Below are positions 34,596 to 43,191 of a stretch of 64,000 nt of DNA, in pieces; positions within the stretch are counted from its first letter, which is position 1; each line of letters starts with the position of its first letter. The position numbers and the translations under genes are program-made. The stretch comes from Paractinoplanes toevensis (GTDB lineage: Bacteria > Actinomycetota > Actinomycetes > Mycobacteriales > Micromonosporaceae). The stretch is from the NCBI RefSeq assembly GCF_018332695.1, contig NZ_BOQN01000058.1, positions 57,450-121,449 of the forward strand. The letters are read 5' to 3'. The notes beneath the pieces are model-generated. The model saw nothing but the letters and a program-made list of their open reading frames with translations. It searched no databases and was not told the origin of the DNA.

Positions 34596-36424
34596 CAGGC
34601 GATGTGCCGCAGCGCGGCCACCGGGGTCACGGTCTCGTTCTTGGCCGACAGGAACAGCCGCACCGTGCGCAGCAGGTGATAGCGCGCCTCGTCCTGCCGG
34701 CGGTCGGCCAGCAGAAGTCCGCCGTCGAGTGCCTCGGCCAGCCACGTCTCCACCAGGTCCTGCGGAAGACCGATCAGCTCCCGTACGCCCCCGGCCGTGA
34801 ACCACTCCGGCGCGGTCCGGGTGATCCCGCCCAGCACGTGCTGGGCGCCACCGGACAGTTGTTGATAGGACCGCTCCAGTCCGGCCTGCAGATCCAGATC
34901 GCCGGACTGCAGTTCGGCCAACCGGCGCTCGCCGATCTGCAGGCGCGCCAGCTCACGCTCCACCGTCAACCCCGGGGTGGTCGCCAGTTTCGCCCCGATC
35001 GCTCTGATCGCGATCGGCAGGCCGTCGCACAGCTCGGCGATCTGCCGGGCCGCCGGCATCTCCCGTTGGCGCAGCGAGATGCCGGCGACCTTCGCCAGCA
35101 GGGAAACACCGGCGTCGGGGGACATCGGGTTCAGCACGAACCGGCGGGCACCGCTCAGTTGCGGCAGGGACGAGCGGCTCAGCACGAGAACCCCGCACTG
35201 CGAACCGCCGGGCAACAGGTGCCGAACCGACTCGGCGCGCGTCGCGTCGTCCAGCACCAGTAGCACCTTGCGGTCCGCACACCAGCTGCGGAAGAGCTGG
35301 CTGCGGCCCTCGAGCGTCGGTGGCACCTGGTCCGCGAAGAAGTTCAGCGCGCGCAGAAACTCACCCAGGACCGCGTACGCCTCGACCGGTTGCACGCCGC
35401 CGGCGGTCAGCGATGCGAAGAACTGGGCGTCGGGAAACTGGCGGCGCAGCCGATGCCCGAGCCGTATGCCCACGGCGGTCTTGCCGACACCGGCCATGCC
35501 GGACAGGATGACGACCCGCGTTCCGGCGCTCGACGTTTCCCGGTTGAACGCCATCTCCAGGTCAACGAGGTAGTCCTCCCGGCCGACGAAGTCGTCCAGG
35601 TCGGCCGGCAGCTGGGCCGGCGAGGTGAGTACGCCGCCGGCTCGGGTGGTCTCGCGGACCGGGTCGAGGGCCGGGTCCGCGGCGAGAACGGCCCGGTGCA
35701 GACGCTGAACCGCCCCGGAAGGTTCGACCCCGAGGTCGGCCACCAGCGTCTTGCGCAGCTGGGAGTACGCGTTGAGAGCCTCGTGGCGGCGGCCGGAGCG
35801 GTGCAGGGCCAGCATCAGCTTGGCGTGGAAGCCCTCGTGCAGCGGGTTGGTGATGACCAGCGATTTGAGCTCGCGGATCACGTCGAGCTCGCGTCCCAGC
35901 CGCAGGTCGGCCTCGATGCGCATGTCGAGGGCCTGCAGCCGGGCCTCCTCGAGCTGCGCGGCGTAGGCCTGCAGGATCGGGCCCTTGGGGACATCGGCCA
36001 GCGGCTGGTTACGCCAGAGGGAGAGGGCCGACGTCAGGGCGTTGGAGGCCGACTCGTAGCGGCGCTCCCGCAGGGCCTGTTTGCCCTGGTCGAAGAGCCG
36101 GTCGAAGACGGTTACGTCGAGCTTCTCCGGGCCGATCTTCAGCTGATAGCCGGAGCCGACCGTCCGCAGGATGACACCCCCGGAACCACCCCGGGACGAC
36201 TCCATCAACATCTTGCGCAGTTGATAAACGTACGTCTGAATGGTCGAGACAACGGTCGTCGGGGGCGACTCCTGCCAAATCTCGTCGATCAGGTTGCTGG
36301 TCGGCACGACCTCGTCGTGCAACGCCAGGAGGAGTGCGAACGCGGTGCGCAACTTCGGTGCGAGGGACACATGTCGTTCCTGTCCACGCGACACACGGAG
36401 ATCGCCTAGTAGTCCAAATTGCAT
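34595..36424 (-). CDS. SARP-family transcriptional activator with NB-ARC domain
   Basis: A 609-residue regulator of the AfsR/DnrI class. Residues about 1-95 are an OmpR-like DNA-binding domain (FGLLGDLRVSRG, STIQTYVYQLRKML, GYQLKIGPEKLD). About 103-245 is the BTAD domain (ALSLWRNQPLADVP, LHRSGRRHEALNAYSQLRKTL). About 270-560 is an NB-ARC-type NTPase with P-loop SGMAGVGKTAV and Walker B VLLVLDDAT. There is no C-terminal TPR array of full AfsR size. It is the likely pathway activator. The ATG at 36424 is preceded by GGGGGAG; an ATG seven codons earlier is less likely. Confidence 0.93.
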   Translation of the reverse strand: MQFGLLGDLRVSRGQERHVSLAPKLRTAFALLLALHDEVVPTSNLIDEIWQESPPTTVVSTIQTYVYQLRKMLMESSRGGSGGVILRTVGSGYQLKIGPEKLDVTVFDRLFDQGKQALRERRYESASNALTSALSLWRNQPLADVPKGPILQAYAAQLEEARLQALDMRIEADLRLGRELDVIRELKSLVITNPLHEGFHAKLMLALHRSGRRHEALNAYSQLRKTLVADLGVEPSGAVQRLHRAVLAADPALDPVRETTRAGGVLTSPAQLPADLDDFVGREDYLVDLEMAFNRETSSAGTRVVILSGMAGVGKTAVGIRLGHRLRRQFPDAQFFASLTAGGVQPVEAYAVLGEFLRALNFFADQVPPTLEGRSQLFRSWCADRKVLLVLDDATRAESVRHLLPGGSQCGVLVLSRSSLPQLSGARRFVLNPMSPDAGVSLLAKVAGISLRQREMPAARQIAELCDGLPIAIRAIGAKLATTPGLTVERELARLQIGERRLAELQSGDLDLQAGLERSYQQLSGGAQHVLGGITRTAPEWFTAGGVRELIGLPQDLVETWLAEALDGGLLLADRRQDEARYHLLRTVRLFLSAKNETVTPVAALRHIA

Positions 36425-36826
36425 CCCGCTGCTCCCCCGAGGCAAATTGATCTAGAAAATGGCACGGCGGCACCGAAAGCTGGTGGAACGGACCGATTTA
36501 GCGTCGACGTACAGTCGGAGTTACATGCTTGTTTCCTGTGAGGATTCTGTATCACAAGAAGTAGCTGCATCCGCGGTTCGAGCGTTCTCCCTAGCATCGC
36601 TCGGTTATTCGATGCTAGCCGCACTTGGAGCCGAGCCGCAAGGCCGCTCCGGGAACACGCGAGATCACCGCACATCGCGCGGGAGTCCATCCTGGACGGA
36701 CGGGTTGCCGCTGGCCCGGGTGGGATGGACCGACTATCGCGATCGCTCCCATCCGGACCCAACGGCCGCATACCTATTGATTAATGACGATATCTCCTAC
36801 AGGATTGAAATATTCCATCGCACCGA
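36425..36826. other. Non-coding regulatory gap upstream of the SARP gene
   Basis: Four hundred bases between the SDR and SARP genes (both leftward) contain no gene that I can support. The stretch is less GC-rich than its neighbours, as expected for a promoter region, and contains the inverted repeat at 36591-36618. Confidence 0.6.
36591..36618. promoter_or_regulatory. Inverted repeat, candidate operator of the SARP gene
   Basis: Perfect 9-bp arms CTAGCATCG (36591-36599) and CGATGCTAG (36610-36618) are separated by 10 bases, about 170 bases upstream of the SARP start. The half-site CTAGCAT is shared with the palindrome in front of the MFS exporter gene, which suggests one regulator for both. 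That link is inference. Confidence 0.5.
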
Positions 36827-37567
36827 TCACCACGGCACCAAGCCATCGGAACCGAGGAACATGCCGGTCGGACCGTCGTCCGGAAGCAGGGCTGCGGCAA
36901 CCACCGGAGCGGCACCCTCCTCGGCAGTCAGCAACTTGACATGATCGCGGGCCGGCATTTCGGCCGCCATGTCGGTCTCACAAAAGCCCGGATTGACGGA
37001 ATTTACTTTTATCGCCGTGTCTCGCAACTCCTTGGCGTAGGCCACCGTGATCGAATTCAAGGCACTTTTGGACGAGTTGTACGCCAGCAGATTGACCCGG
37101 CCGAGCGAGGTCGCCGGATCGCTGATCAATAAGACCGAACCCAGCCGGCTCGAGACGTTCACGATCCGCCCGGCCGCCGAGCGCCGCAGCAGTGGCAACA
37201 TCGCGTTGATCACGGCGACCGGGCCGATGACGTTGGTCTCGTAGACCTCGCGAAGGAGCTCGGCGGTCATCGCGCTGGGCGGTGTCCGCCATTCCCGCAC
37301 CGGTGCCGCCGCGTTGTTGACCAGCACGTCGAGCCGGCCGAAGGAGTTGTCGATCCAGGCGGCCGCGGCAGCCACCGAGGCCCCGTCGGTCACGTCCAGG
37401 ACGACCAGGTGGGCATCCGTGCCGGCGTCTCGCAACGAGGCGACGGCCGCCTCGCCGCGACCCTTGTCGCGGGCGCCGACCAGGACGGTTCCGCCGATCA
37501 GTCGGGCGGCGGCGAACCCGATCCCCTTGTTGGCGCCGGTGATCAGGCTGATCCGGGAATCCGTCAT
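36827..37567 (-). CDS. Short-chain dehydrogenase/reductase
   Basis: A 246-residue classical SDR. It has the cofactor motif TGANKGIGFAAARLIGG, NNAA at the end of beta-4, the catalytic Ser in VNVSSRLGS and the YxxxK pair in AYNSSKSALN. It could act as a polyketide ketoreductase or as a later tailoring enzyme; its sequence does not show the typical C-9 KR pattern. Its ATG overlaps the stop of the LLM gene (ATGA). Confidence 0.9.
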   Translation of the reverse strand: MTDSRISLITGANKGIGFAAARLIGGTVLVGARDKGRGEAAVASLRDAGTDAHLVVLDVTDGASVAAAAAWIDNSFGRLDVLVNNAAAPVREWRTPPSAMTAELLREVYETNVIGPVAVINAMLPLLRRSAAGRIVNVSSRLGSVLLISDPATSLGRVNLLAYNSSKSALNSITVAYAKELRDTAIKVNSVNPGFCETDMAAEMPARDHVKLLTAEEGAAPVVAAALLPDDGPTGMFLGSDGLVPW

Positions 37568-38430
37568 GGAGCCACCCCCGCCAGCCGGTCGTCCAGCACG
37601 TCGGCGAGCAGCTCGACCTGGGCCGGGTCGGCCGACGCGGGCAGCATGATCAGCTCGTCGACGCCCGCGGCCGCATAGGTCTCCAGCGCGGCCGGCAACG
37701 CCGCGGCGCCGGTGATCGCGGCACCCATCACCTGGGCGGCCACCTCGGACGAAAAGGCGTAATAAAGGTCCAGGTAGCGACGTACGTCGTCGGCCCCGGT
37801 GCTACCGAGCCCGAAATAGACCAGCGCCTGCACCCAGGGCCGATCCGTCCGGCCCGCCTCCTGCCAGGCCTGGTGCGCGTTCATCCGGCCGTAGCCGGCG
37901 CCCTCCGGACCGTTGGCCCCGCCGATCCACCCGTCCCCCCACCGTGCGGCACGGCGGAACGAGCGCGGGGCGAACCCGCCGAGAATGAGCCGCGGACGCA
38001 CCTCACCCAGCGGGCCGATACCGCCGGCGCCGGTCCACACCTCGGACATCTCGGTGAGCATGGTGTCGAACGCCTTACCCCGGCCGCGGAACGGCACCGG
38101 CGAGGTGAGGTAGTCGTCCGCCCGGCCGCCCGGGGCCAGGCCGAGGGTCAGTCGACCGCCGGACAGCAGGTTGAGCGAGGCCACCTGCTTGGCCAGCACG
38201 GCGGGATTCGCCCGGCTGGGCGCGATGACGACCGCGGTGACCAACCGGATCCGGCTGGTCACGGCCGCAGCGGCCGCGAGCGCGACCAGGGGTTCGTAAT
38301 TGTCGAAGACCAGGCGGTCGATGGCCGCGAGGCTGGCGAACCCGCGCGCCTCGGACCGGCTCGCCCACTCCACCAGCTGGCTGCCGGTCGCGCCGGGCAC
38401 ATGCGCGGGCAGCCCTATCCCGATTTCCAT
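37564..38430 (-). CDS. LLM-class flavin-dependent oxidoreductase
   Basis: A 288-residue luciferase-like (F420 or FMN dependent) enzyme: MEIGIGLPAHVPGATGSQLV, SRIRLVTAVVIAPSRANPAVLAKQVASLNLLSGGRLTLGL (in segments), PRLILGGFAPRSFRRAARWGDGWIGG. Such enzymes perform reductions or monooxygenations in actinobacterial natural product pathways. AGGAG lies six bases before the ATG at 38430. A very stable hairpin separates it from the upstream quinone oxidoreductase gene. Confidence 0.87.
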   Translation of the reverse strand: MEIGIGLPAHVPGATGSQLVEWASRSEARGFASLAAIDRLVFDNYEPLVALAAAAAVTSRIRLVTAVVIAPSRANPAVLAKQVASLNLLSGGRLTLGLAPGGRADDYLTSPVPFRGRGKAFDTMLTEMSEVWTGAGGIGPLGEVRPRLILGGFAPRSFRRAARWGDGWIGGANGPEGAGYGRMNAHQAWQEAGRTDRPWVQALVYFGLGSTGADDVRRYLDLYYAFSSEVAAQVMGAAITGAAALPAALETYAAAGVDELIMLPASADPAQVELLADVLDDRLAGVAP

Positions 38431-38448
38431 GGACATCTCCTCTGCACG

Positions 38449-38483
38449 GAGGCGCCACCGCGAGGGCCTCGCGGTGGCGCCTC
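38449..38483. terminator. Very stable hairpin inside the leftward operon
   Basis: Perfect 17-bp arms (38449-38465 and 38467-38483) around a single central base lie between the oxidoreductase stop and the LLM gene start. They could end or attenuate transcription, or protect an RNA end. No T-tract. Confidence 0.7.
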
Positions 38484-38494
38484 GTCGGGGTGGT

Positions 38495-39421
38495 TCAAGG
38501 AACGAGCACGACACGGCCCCGCAGACCGCCCTTGAGCATCGCGGCGTGCGCCTTGGGCGCGTCCTCGAAGCTGAAGGTCTCCGCGACCCGCAGGGTGAGG
38601 TGGCCCTGCCCGACCAGTTCCGCGAGGGCGCGCAACTGGCGGCCGTCGCTCTGGGCATGCGCCCGGTAGACCCGGATGCCCCGTTCGGCTTCCGGCGTCT
38701 TGGGCGGGGTGAGACTGACGAAGACGCCGCCGTCGCGGACCGCCTGGATCATCGACGGTCCGATGGTCGCCGCGTCGAGCACCGCATCCACACCGTCCGG
38801 ATACCGGTCGTGCAGCGACCGCACCGGATCGTCGGACCGAGGCACGAACGTCGCGCCCCGGGTGACCAGGAATGGCTCGTCGCGGCTCGCACTGATCGCG
38901 ACGACCTTGAGGCCACGCTGCCGGGCCAACTCGACCGCGTAGCCGCCGACGGCGCCGGCCGCGCCGGTCACGGCCAGCGTCTCACCGGCCTGCAGCGCAG
39001 CCAGATCCAGACTCTGCAGCACGGTGAGCGCGTTGACCGGCAGAGTCGCGGCCTCGATCAGGCTCACGCCCGAGGGTGCCGGGGCGATCGCGGCGGTGTC
39101 GAGTACGACGTACTCGGCCTGCGTGCCGGCCTTGGTGTCGAGCCAGTCGGACATGCCGATGACGGCGTCGCCCACCGCGTACCCGGTCGTTCCGGCGCCG
39201 AGCGCGTCGACGGTGCCGGCGACGTCCCAGCCGAACACGTACTGCGGCCCGGCCGGAAGCATCGGGCCCAGCCAGCCGGCCCGGGCGACCAGGTCGAAGT
39301 TGTTGACCGCGGCCGCCGCCACCTTGATCCGGACCTGACCGGCGCCGGGTTGCGGCACCGGCAGGTCCACCACGCTGAGAACATCGGGTTCGCCGAATGA
39401 GGTGATCGCTACTGCCCGCAT
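38495..39421 (-). CDS. NADPH:quinone oxidoreductase-like (zinc-free MDR) enzyme
   Basis: A 308-residue medium-chain reductase. It has MRAVAITSFGEPDVLSVVDL, VAAAAVNNFDLVARAG and the cofactor site LAVTGAAGAVGGYAVELARQRG. The Cys residues of zinc alcohol dehydrogenases are absent. Members reduce quinones or enones; here a quinone intermediate of the aromatic polyketide is a reasonable substrate. Confidence 0.88.
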   Translation of the reverse strand: MRAVAITSFGEPDVLSVVDLPVPQPGAGQVRIKVAAAAVNNFDLVARAGWLGPMLPAGPQYVFGWDVAGTVDALGAGTTGYAVGDAVIGMSDWLDTKAGTQAEYVVLDTAAIAPAPSGVSLIEAATLPVNALTVLQSLDLAALQAGETLAVTGAAGAVGGYAVELARQRGLKVVAISASRDEPFLVTRGATFVPRSDDPVRSLHDRYPDGVDAVLDAATIGPSMIQAVRDGGVFVSLTPPKTPEAERGIRVYRAHAQSDGRQLRALAELVGQGHLTLRVAETFSFEDAPKAHAAMLKGGLRGRVVLVP

Positions 39422-39434
39422 GCGGGTTCTCCTT

Positions 39435-39731
39435 TCACAGCGCTCCGGCCGGCACGGTGACCAGCGCGTCGGCGAGCAGTTCCGGCGGAGCCGAGTCGAG
39501 GATGGCGAGAATCGCCCGGGCCAGGGCCCGCGCGGTGGGAACGTCCAGCTCGACCGCGACCCGGGCGCCGGGCCCGATCGCCGGGTTCAGGAGGTCCACG
39601 TTCAGCGAGTGGGCCAGCTGCGCATGCTGCGGGTGGTCGAAGTAGACGGACACGTCCGTGACGTCGAACCAGCCGTCGGCGCCCTTGGCGCTGCCCTCGC
39701 CGGTGAACTTCTCGGTGATGTAGGTGCACAT
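39435..39731 (-). CDS. DUF6295 family protein
   Basis: A 98-residue protein with the start MCTYITEKFTGEGSAKGADG and later VYFDHPQHAQLAHSLNVDLLNP and GARVAVELDVPTARALARAI. I recognise this pattern as the actinobacterial DUF6295 family, which often sits beside dienelactone-hydrolase and ABM-type genes. The biochemical role is unknown. It begins five bases after the hydrolase stop. Confidence 0.75.
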   Translation of the reverse strand: MCTYITEKFTGEGSAKGADGWFDVTDVSVYFDHPQHAQLAHSLNVDLLNPAIGPGARVAVELDVPTARALARAILAILDSAPPELLADALVTVPAGAL

Positions 39732-39736
39732 GGCGG

Positions 39737-40489
39737 TCAGCCCTTCTGCCCGGACAGGTGCGTACCGAAGAAGTCCCGGATCCGGTTCCAGCCCTCGCCG
39801 GCGGCCTTCGGCCGGTAGCTCTTGCGATCCACATCGAAGAAGCCGTGCCCAGCGCCCTCGAACGTGTGGAACTCGTGGGTCTTGCCGTGGCGGTCGAGTT
39901 CGGCGGACAACTCCGCGCTCTCGGCCGGCGACGGCGTGGTGTCGTCGGCGCCGAACAGGCCCAGCAGCGGGGCGTTCAGGTTCTTGCTGAGGTGGACGAT
40001 CGGCTCGATCTGCAACGGCATCCCGGCCGGTGGCTTGCCGACGACGAACGCGCCGTAGCAGTCGACCGCCGCGTCGAGCGGAAGGCTGCACGCGGCGAGA
40101 AAGGACTGGCGGCCGCCGGAGCAGTAACCGATGACCCCTACCTTCCCGTTCGACGACGAGAGTTCGCGAAGATAGTCGGCCGCGCCCTCGACGTCGCCGA
40201 CGAGGCGCTCGTCGGGCACCCCACCGACCGCGCGGGCTGCCGCGGCGGCGTCGTCGGGGTCCGCGCCGGGCGCCTCGCGGTGATACAGATTCGGGCAGAC
40301 AGCGAGGAAGCCGTACGAGGCGAACTTCCGGGTGATCTGCTTGGTCCCGGCGTCGTAGCCGGGCATGTGGTGGATGACGACCACGGCGCCGTGCGGGCCC
40401 GAGTCGAGCGGCCGGGCGGAGTAGGCCTCGATCTTGTCGCCGTTCGCGCCGCGGATGGTCACGGTCTCGGCGAGCAGTGCGTCGTACAC
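39737..40489 (-). CDS. Dienelactone hydrolase family protein
   Basis: A 250-residue alpha/beta hydrolase with a Cys nucleophile in VGVIGYCSGGRQS, an Asp in GLFGADDTTPS and the late His in EGAGHGFFD. Classical members open dienelactones. In polyketide clusters relatives may act on lactone or ester intermediates. It lies in the oxygenase-rich leftward operon, which fits work on a Baeyer-Villiger-type or ring-opened intermediate, but this is speculative. Confidence 0.88.
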   Translation of the reverse strand: MYDALLAETVTIRGANGDKIEAYSARPLDSGPHGAVVVIHHMPGYDAGTKQITRKFASYGFLAVCPNLYHREAPGADPDDAAAAARAVGGVPDERLVGDVEGAADYLRELSSSNGKVGVIGYCSGGRQSFLAACSLPLDAAVDCYGAFVVGKPPAGMPLQIEPIVHLSKNLNAPLLGLFGADDTTPSPAESAELSAELDRHGKTHEFHTFEGAGHGFFDVDRKSYRPKAAGEGWNRIRDFFGTHLSGQKG

Positions 40490-40519
40490 GATCTTCTCCC
40501 TGCGAGTGGACGGGCCGGG

Positions 40520-40852
40520 TCAGGCCGGCTGGGTCACGATGTGGTCATAGGCGACATGGCTCGGCATCGAGTCCACCTTGCTGATGATCTTGCTGACCTC
40601 ACGGAAGTAGGTCTGCAGGTCGGACCGGGCGCGCATGGCCGTGAAATCCGCCTCGGTCTCCCAGACGGTGGTACTGATCAGCTTCGTACCGTCATCGGTG
40701 ACCTCCATGGTCACCGAGACGCAGCCGGGCTGTTCGCCCATGGTCACGGCGCCGCCGGACATCAGTTCGAGCAGTCGGTCCTGGTGTTCCGGCGAGGTGT
40801 GGAAGACGTTGACGATCGCGAACTTGCGGTCGGTGGGCGGAATGACGGACAT
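40520..40852 (-). CDS. ABM-family monooxygenase (2)
   Basis: A 110-residue ABM-fold protein: FAIVNVFHTSPEHQDRLLEL, GCVSVTMEVTDDGTKLISTTVWETEADFTAM. It belongs to the cofactor-free monooxygenase family that forms quinones from polyphenols. It is followed by the hydrolase gene and preceded, 14 bases away, by another ABM gene. Confidence 0.87.
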   Translation of the reverse strand: MSVIPPTDRKFAIVNVFHTSPEHQDRLLELMSGGAVTMGEQPGCVSVTMEVTDDGTKLISTTVWETEADFTAMRARSDLQTYFREVSKIISKVDSMPSHVAYDHIVTQPA

Positions 40853-40865
40853 CGGGGTTCCCTTC

Positions 40866-41189
40866 TCAGTTCTTGTCGTTCGTGTAGGCGACCCGGCAGG
40901 CGATCAGATCGACCGATTCGACGAGGCCGCGTACCTGCTGGAAGTGCTCCTTCCGGTCGGCGCGGCCCCGCATGGCCTGGAAGTCCTTCTCGTCGAGCCA
41001 TTGGGAGTAGCCGATGACCCGCTCGCCGTCCTCGCCGAGGTGCAACGTCGCCGAGACGAGCCCCGGGAAGCCGGCCAGTTCCTCCTCGCCCTCCCGCAGA
41101 AGTGCGTACAGCTCCTGCTGGTTCTGCGGCTTGGCACGGAAGACGCTGATGGTGGTGAAGTAGTCGTTGTCCGGGGACAGGTCAGCCAC
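40866..41189 (-). CDS. ABM-family monooxygenase (3)
   Basis: A 107-residue ABM protein: DYFTTISVFRAKPQNQQELY, FPGLVSATLHLGEDGERVIGYSQW, CRVAYTNDKN. It resembles the first ABM protein of the rightward arm more than its neighbour. The GTG at 41189 is chosen because GAGGAG lies just upstream; it then overlaps the end of the FAD monooxygenase gene by eight bases. Confidence 0.88.
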   Translation of the reverse strand: MADLSPDNDYFTTISVFRAKPQNQQELYALLREGEEELAGFPGLVSATLHLGEDGERVIGYSQWLDEKDFQAMRGRADRKEHFQQVRGLVESVDLIACRVAYTNDKN

Positions 41190-42834
41190 GGTGCTCCTCC
41201 TCATCGGGCAGTTGGTGTCCGGTGACGGCGGCGAGCACCTGGGCCGGCCCTTCGGCCGGCCGGTCCTCGGTGCGCCAACAGACGAAACCGTCGGGACGTA
41301 CGAGAACCGCGCCGCGGGCGGTGATGCCGGCTGCCGACGCGAACGCCTCTCCCGGGTCGGTCACCGTGCCGCCGTCCGCGGCAAGGGGGTACGCCGCCAG
41401 CGGTATCCCTGCCCGGCGCGCATCGGCGACCAGCTCGGGGATCCAGTCGGCCGCCTCCGCCCCACCGATCAGGGCGAACTCCGGCCCGGCCAGGTCGACC
41501 GACGAGATCGGGTGGCCGTCGCGGGTCAACCACACGTGGGGTACCCGGCTGCCCGGACGCCCGTCCAGGGTCATGGTGGCGGCGAAGACCTCGTCCGGGG
41601 CATCGCCGAGGATGACCGGCGAGCCGTAGCGGTACCCGGTGGTCACCACTGTCTGATCCCGCTGCTCGAAGTCCCCGGCCGGTGGTCCGCTCCAGCGCAT
41701 GTGCCGCATCCAGGCCTGGTCCGCGGTTGCCTGGCCGACCGGGCGGCGTTCCGCCTGGTAGCTGTCCAACAACCCGTCGCCACCCCAGCCGTGCAGAACG
41801 GCGGCCAGCTTCCAGGCCAGGTTGCTGGCGTCCTGCACCCCGGCGTTCGCGCCGAACCCACCGGTCGGGGGCAGTACGTGACAGGCGTCGCCGGCCAGGA
41901 AGACCCGCTGGTCCCGGTAGGCGTCGACGACCTCGTGGGCCATCCACCAGCCCATCGTGAGTTGCAGGTCGATCGGGAAGTCCGGGTCGACGCCGGTGGC
42001 GGTGCGGATGAGCTCGAGGCACCGCTCGGCCGGCACCGCGTTGTCGACGATCTCGTCCGGTCCGCAGAACCAGCCGAAGATCCACCGCTCGTCGTCGAGC
42101 TTGAACAGCATGCCCGGCGCCTGTTTGCTGGTCAGATACAGGATCAGGAAGCGCCGGCCACCCAGGACCGTGTCCAGGTCGGCCTTGAACAGCATGTTGA
42201 GTACGTGGCCCACGGTTCCGTTGCCGCGCCGCTCGATGCCGAGCTGGGTGCGCACCGAGCCGCCGGCGCCGTCGGCGCCGATCAGGTAGTCGGCCCGTAC
42301 CGTGCTGGTCTTGCCGGTGGCCCGGTCGCGGATCCGGGCGGTGACACCGTCCGGGTCCGGGGCGAAGGACACCAGGTCGGTGGCGAAGCGTACGTCGGCG
42401 CCCTTCCGCACGGCCTCGGCCAGCATGATCGGCTCGACCCGATCCTGGCCGCACCAGACCGGCTCGCACGGGCCGACGTCGGTGAACTGGTTGGCGCCCT
42501 CCTCCATGACGATGGCGTCACCGGAGACCACGTCGGCGAGTGAGCCGGCCCGCAGGATGGCCCGGGGCAGCTGGTGCGGGGGCAGGTTCGTCTCGGACCA
42601 GAGCCGGCCCGGCACGACCTTCTCGGCCACATCCCATACCGCCTGTTGAATACCGACGGTACGGAACAGCTCCATCGTCCGAGGGCTGACGTGCGTGGAG
42701 CGCAGCAACTGGGACGTTGTCGTGTTGCGCTCGACCAGTGTGCAGTCGACGCCGTGCTGTCGCAGGAAGAGCGCGGCTGCCAGACCGGTCAGTCCCCCTC
42801 CCACGATCAACACGGGAACGCGGATGTCGGTCAC
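41182..42834 (-). CDS. FAD-dependent aromatic monooxygenase (PgaE/RdmE type)
   Basis: A 550-residue class A flavoprotein hydroxylase. Motifs in order: VPVLIVGGGLTGLAAALFLR (FAD), GADGAGGSVR (DG motif) and FLAGDACHVLPPTGGFGANA (GD motif). A C-terminal thioredoxin-like domain (about 415-545) ends in RPDGFVCWRTEDRP. Related enzymes hydroxylate or oxidatively rearrange aromatic polyketides. It is first in the leftward operon, and its promoter shares the gap with the divergent exporter gene. Confidence 0.93.
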   Translation of the reverse strand: MTDIRVPVLIVGGGLTGLAAALFLRQHGVDCTLVERNTTTSQLLRSTHVSPRTMELFRTVGIQQAVWDVAEKVVPGRLWSETNLPPHQLPRAILRAGSLADVVSGDAIVMEEGANQFTDVGPCEPVWCGQDRVEPIMLAEAVRKGADVRFATDLVSFAPDPDGVTARIRDRATGKTSTVRADYLIGADGAGGSVRTQLGIERRGNGTVGHVLNMLFKADLDTVLGGRRFLILYLTSKQAPGMLFKLDDERWIFGWFCGPDEIVDNAVPAERCLELIRTATGVDPDFPIDLQLTMGWWMAHEVVDAYRDQRVFLAGDACHVLPPTGGFGANAGVQDASNLAWKLAAVLHGWGGDGLLDSYQAERRPVGQATADQAWMRHMRWSGPPAGDFEQRDQTVVTTGYRYGSPVILGDAPDEVFAATMTLDGRPGSRVPHVWLTRDGHPISSVDLAGPEFALIGGAEAADWIPELVADARRAGIPLAAYPLAADGGTVTDPGEAFASAAGITARGAVLVRPDGFVCWRTEDRPAEGPAQVLAAVTGHQLPDEEEHRG

Positions 42835-43191
42835 ATCGCCTCCATCAAGATCAATCGGGATGTACGCGCTGATTCGATGTCGCCAGAAGGCTTGCCGGAC
42901 CCGCTATTGAACCGCTGAAGATTCGGCGAAGGCGCACGTCATGCAGCGCATACGCGTCGCAAAAAATCATTTGAAGATCGACAACTTGGCATGCCGGGAG
43001 CCGGTTTTCACCTGCGGTGTTACACAAGCGGTCGACGAGATGCGCCGCCACGCCGAGCAGGAAAAAGAGGGAGGTAATGGCCGGCGTACGGCCCGCGACT
43101 CGACAATGCCCTAGCATTGCTAGACAGTCCCTAGCGGTGCTAGTCTGACCGCATTCGTGAAGCCCGGCTTACCGACGAGGAGTTCCGCCAA
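42835..43191. other. Divergent promoter region between monooxygenase and exporter genes
   Basis: A 357-base gap without a credible gene. It holds the start signals of the leftward tailoring operon and, at its right end, the exporter promoter with two palindromes. The sequence is locally less GC-rich (for example a run of A near 42960). Confidence 0.65.
43111..43146 (+). promoter_or_regulatory. Exporter promoter overlapped by two CTAGC palindromes (TetR-type operators)
   Basis: A perfect 13-bp palindrome CTAGCATTGCTAG (43111-43123) is followed 20 bp later by a second copy CTAGCGGTGCTAG (43131-43143) with one mismatch. TTGCTA (43117-43122) and TAGTCT (43141-43146), 18 bp apart, form a plausible -35/-10 that the palindromes cover. 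Binding would block the MFS gene promoter. A TetR gene lies in the same arm. Function is inferred. Confidence 0.7.

Noticed and set aside
36459..36944. A 161-codon plus-strand frame in the SARP upstream gap
   Set aside because: No ribosome-binding site, no domain, and it runs antisense into the SDR gene. The region fits a promoter better.
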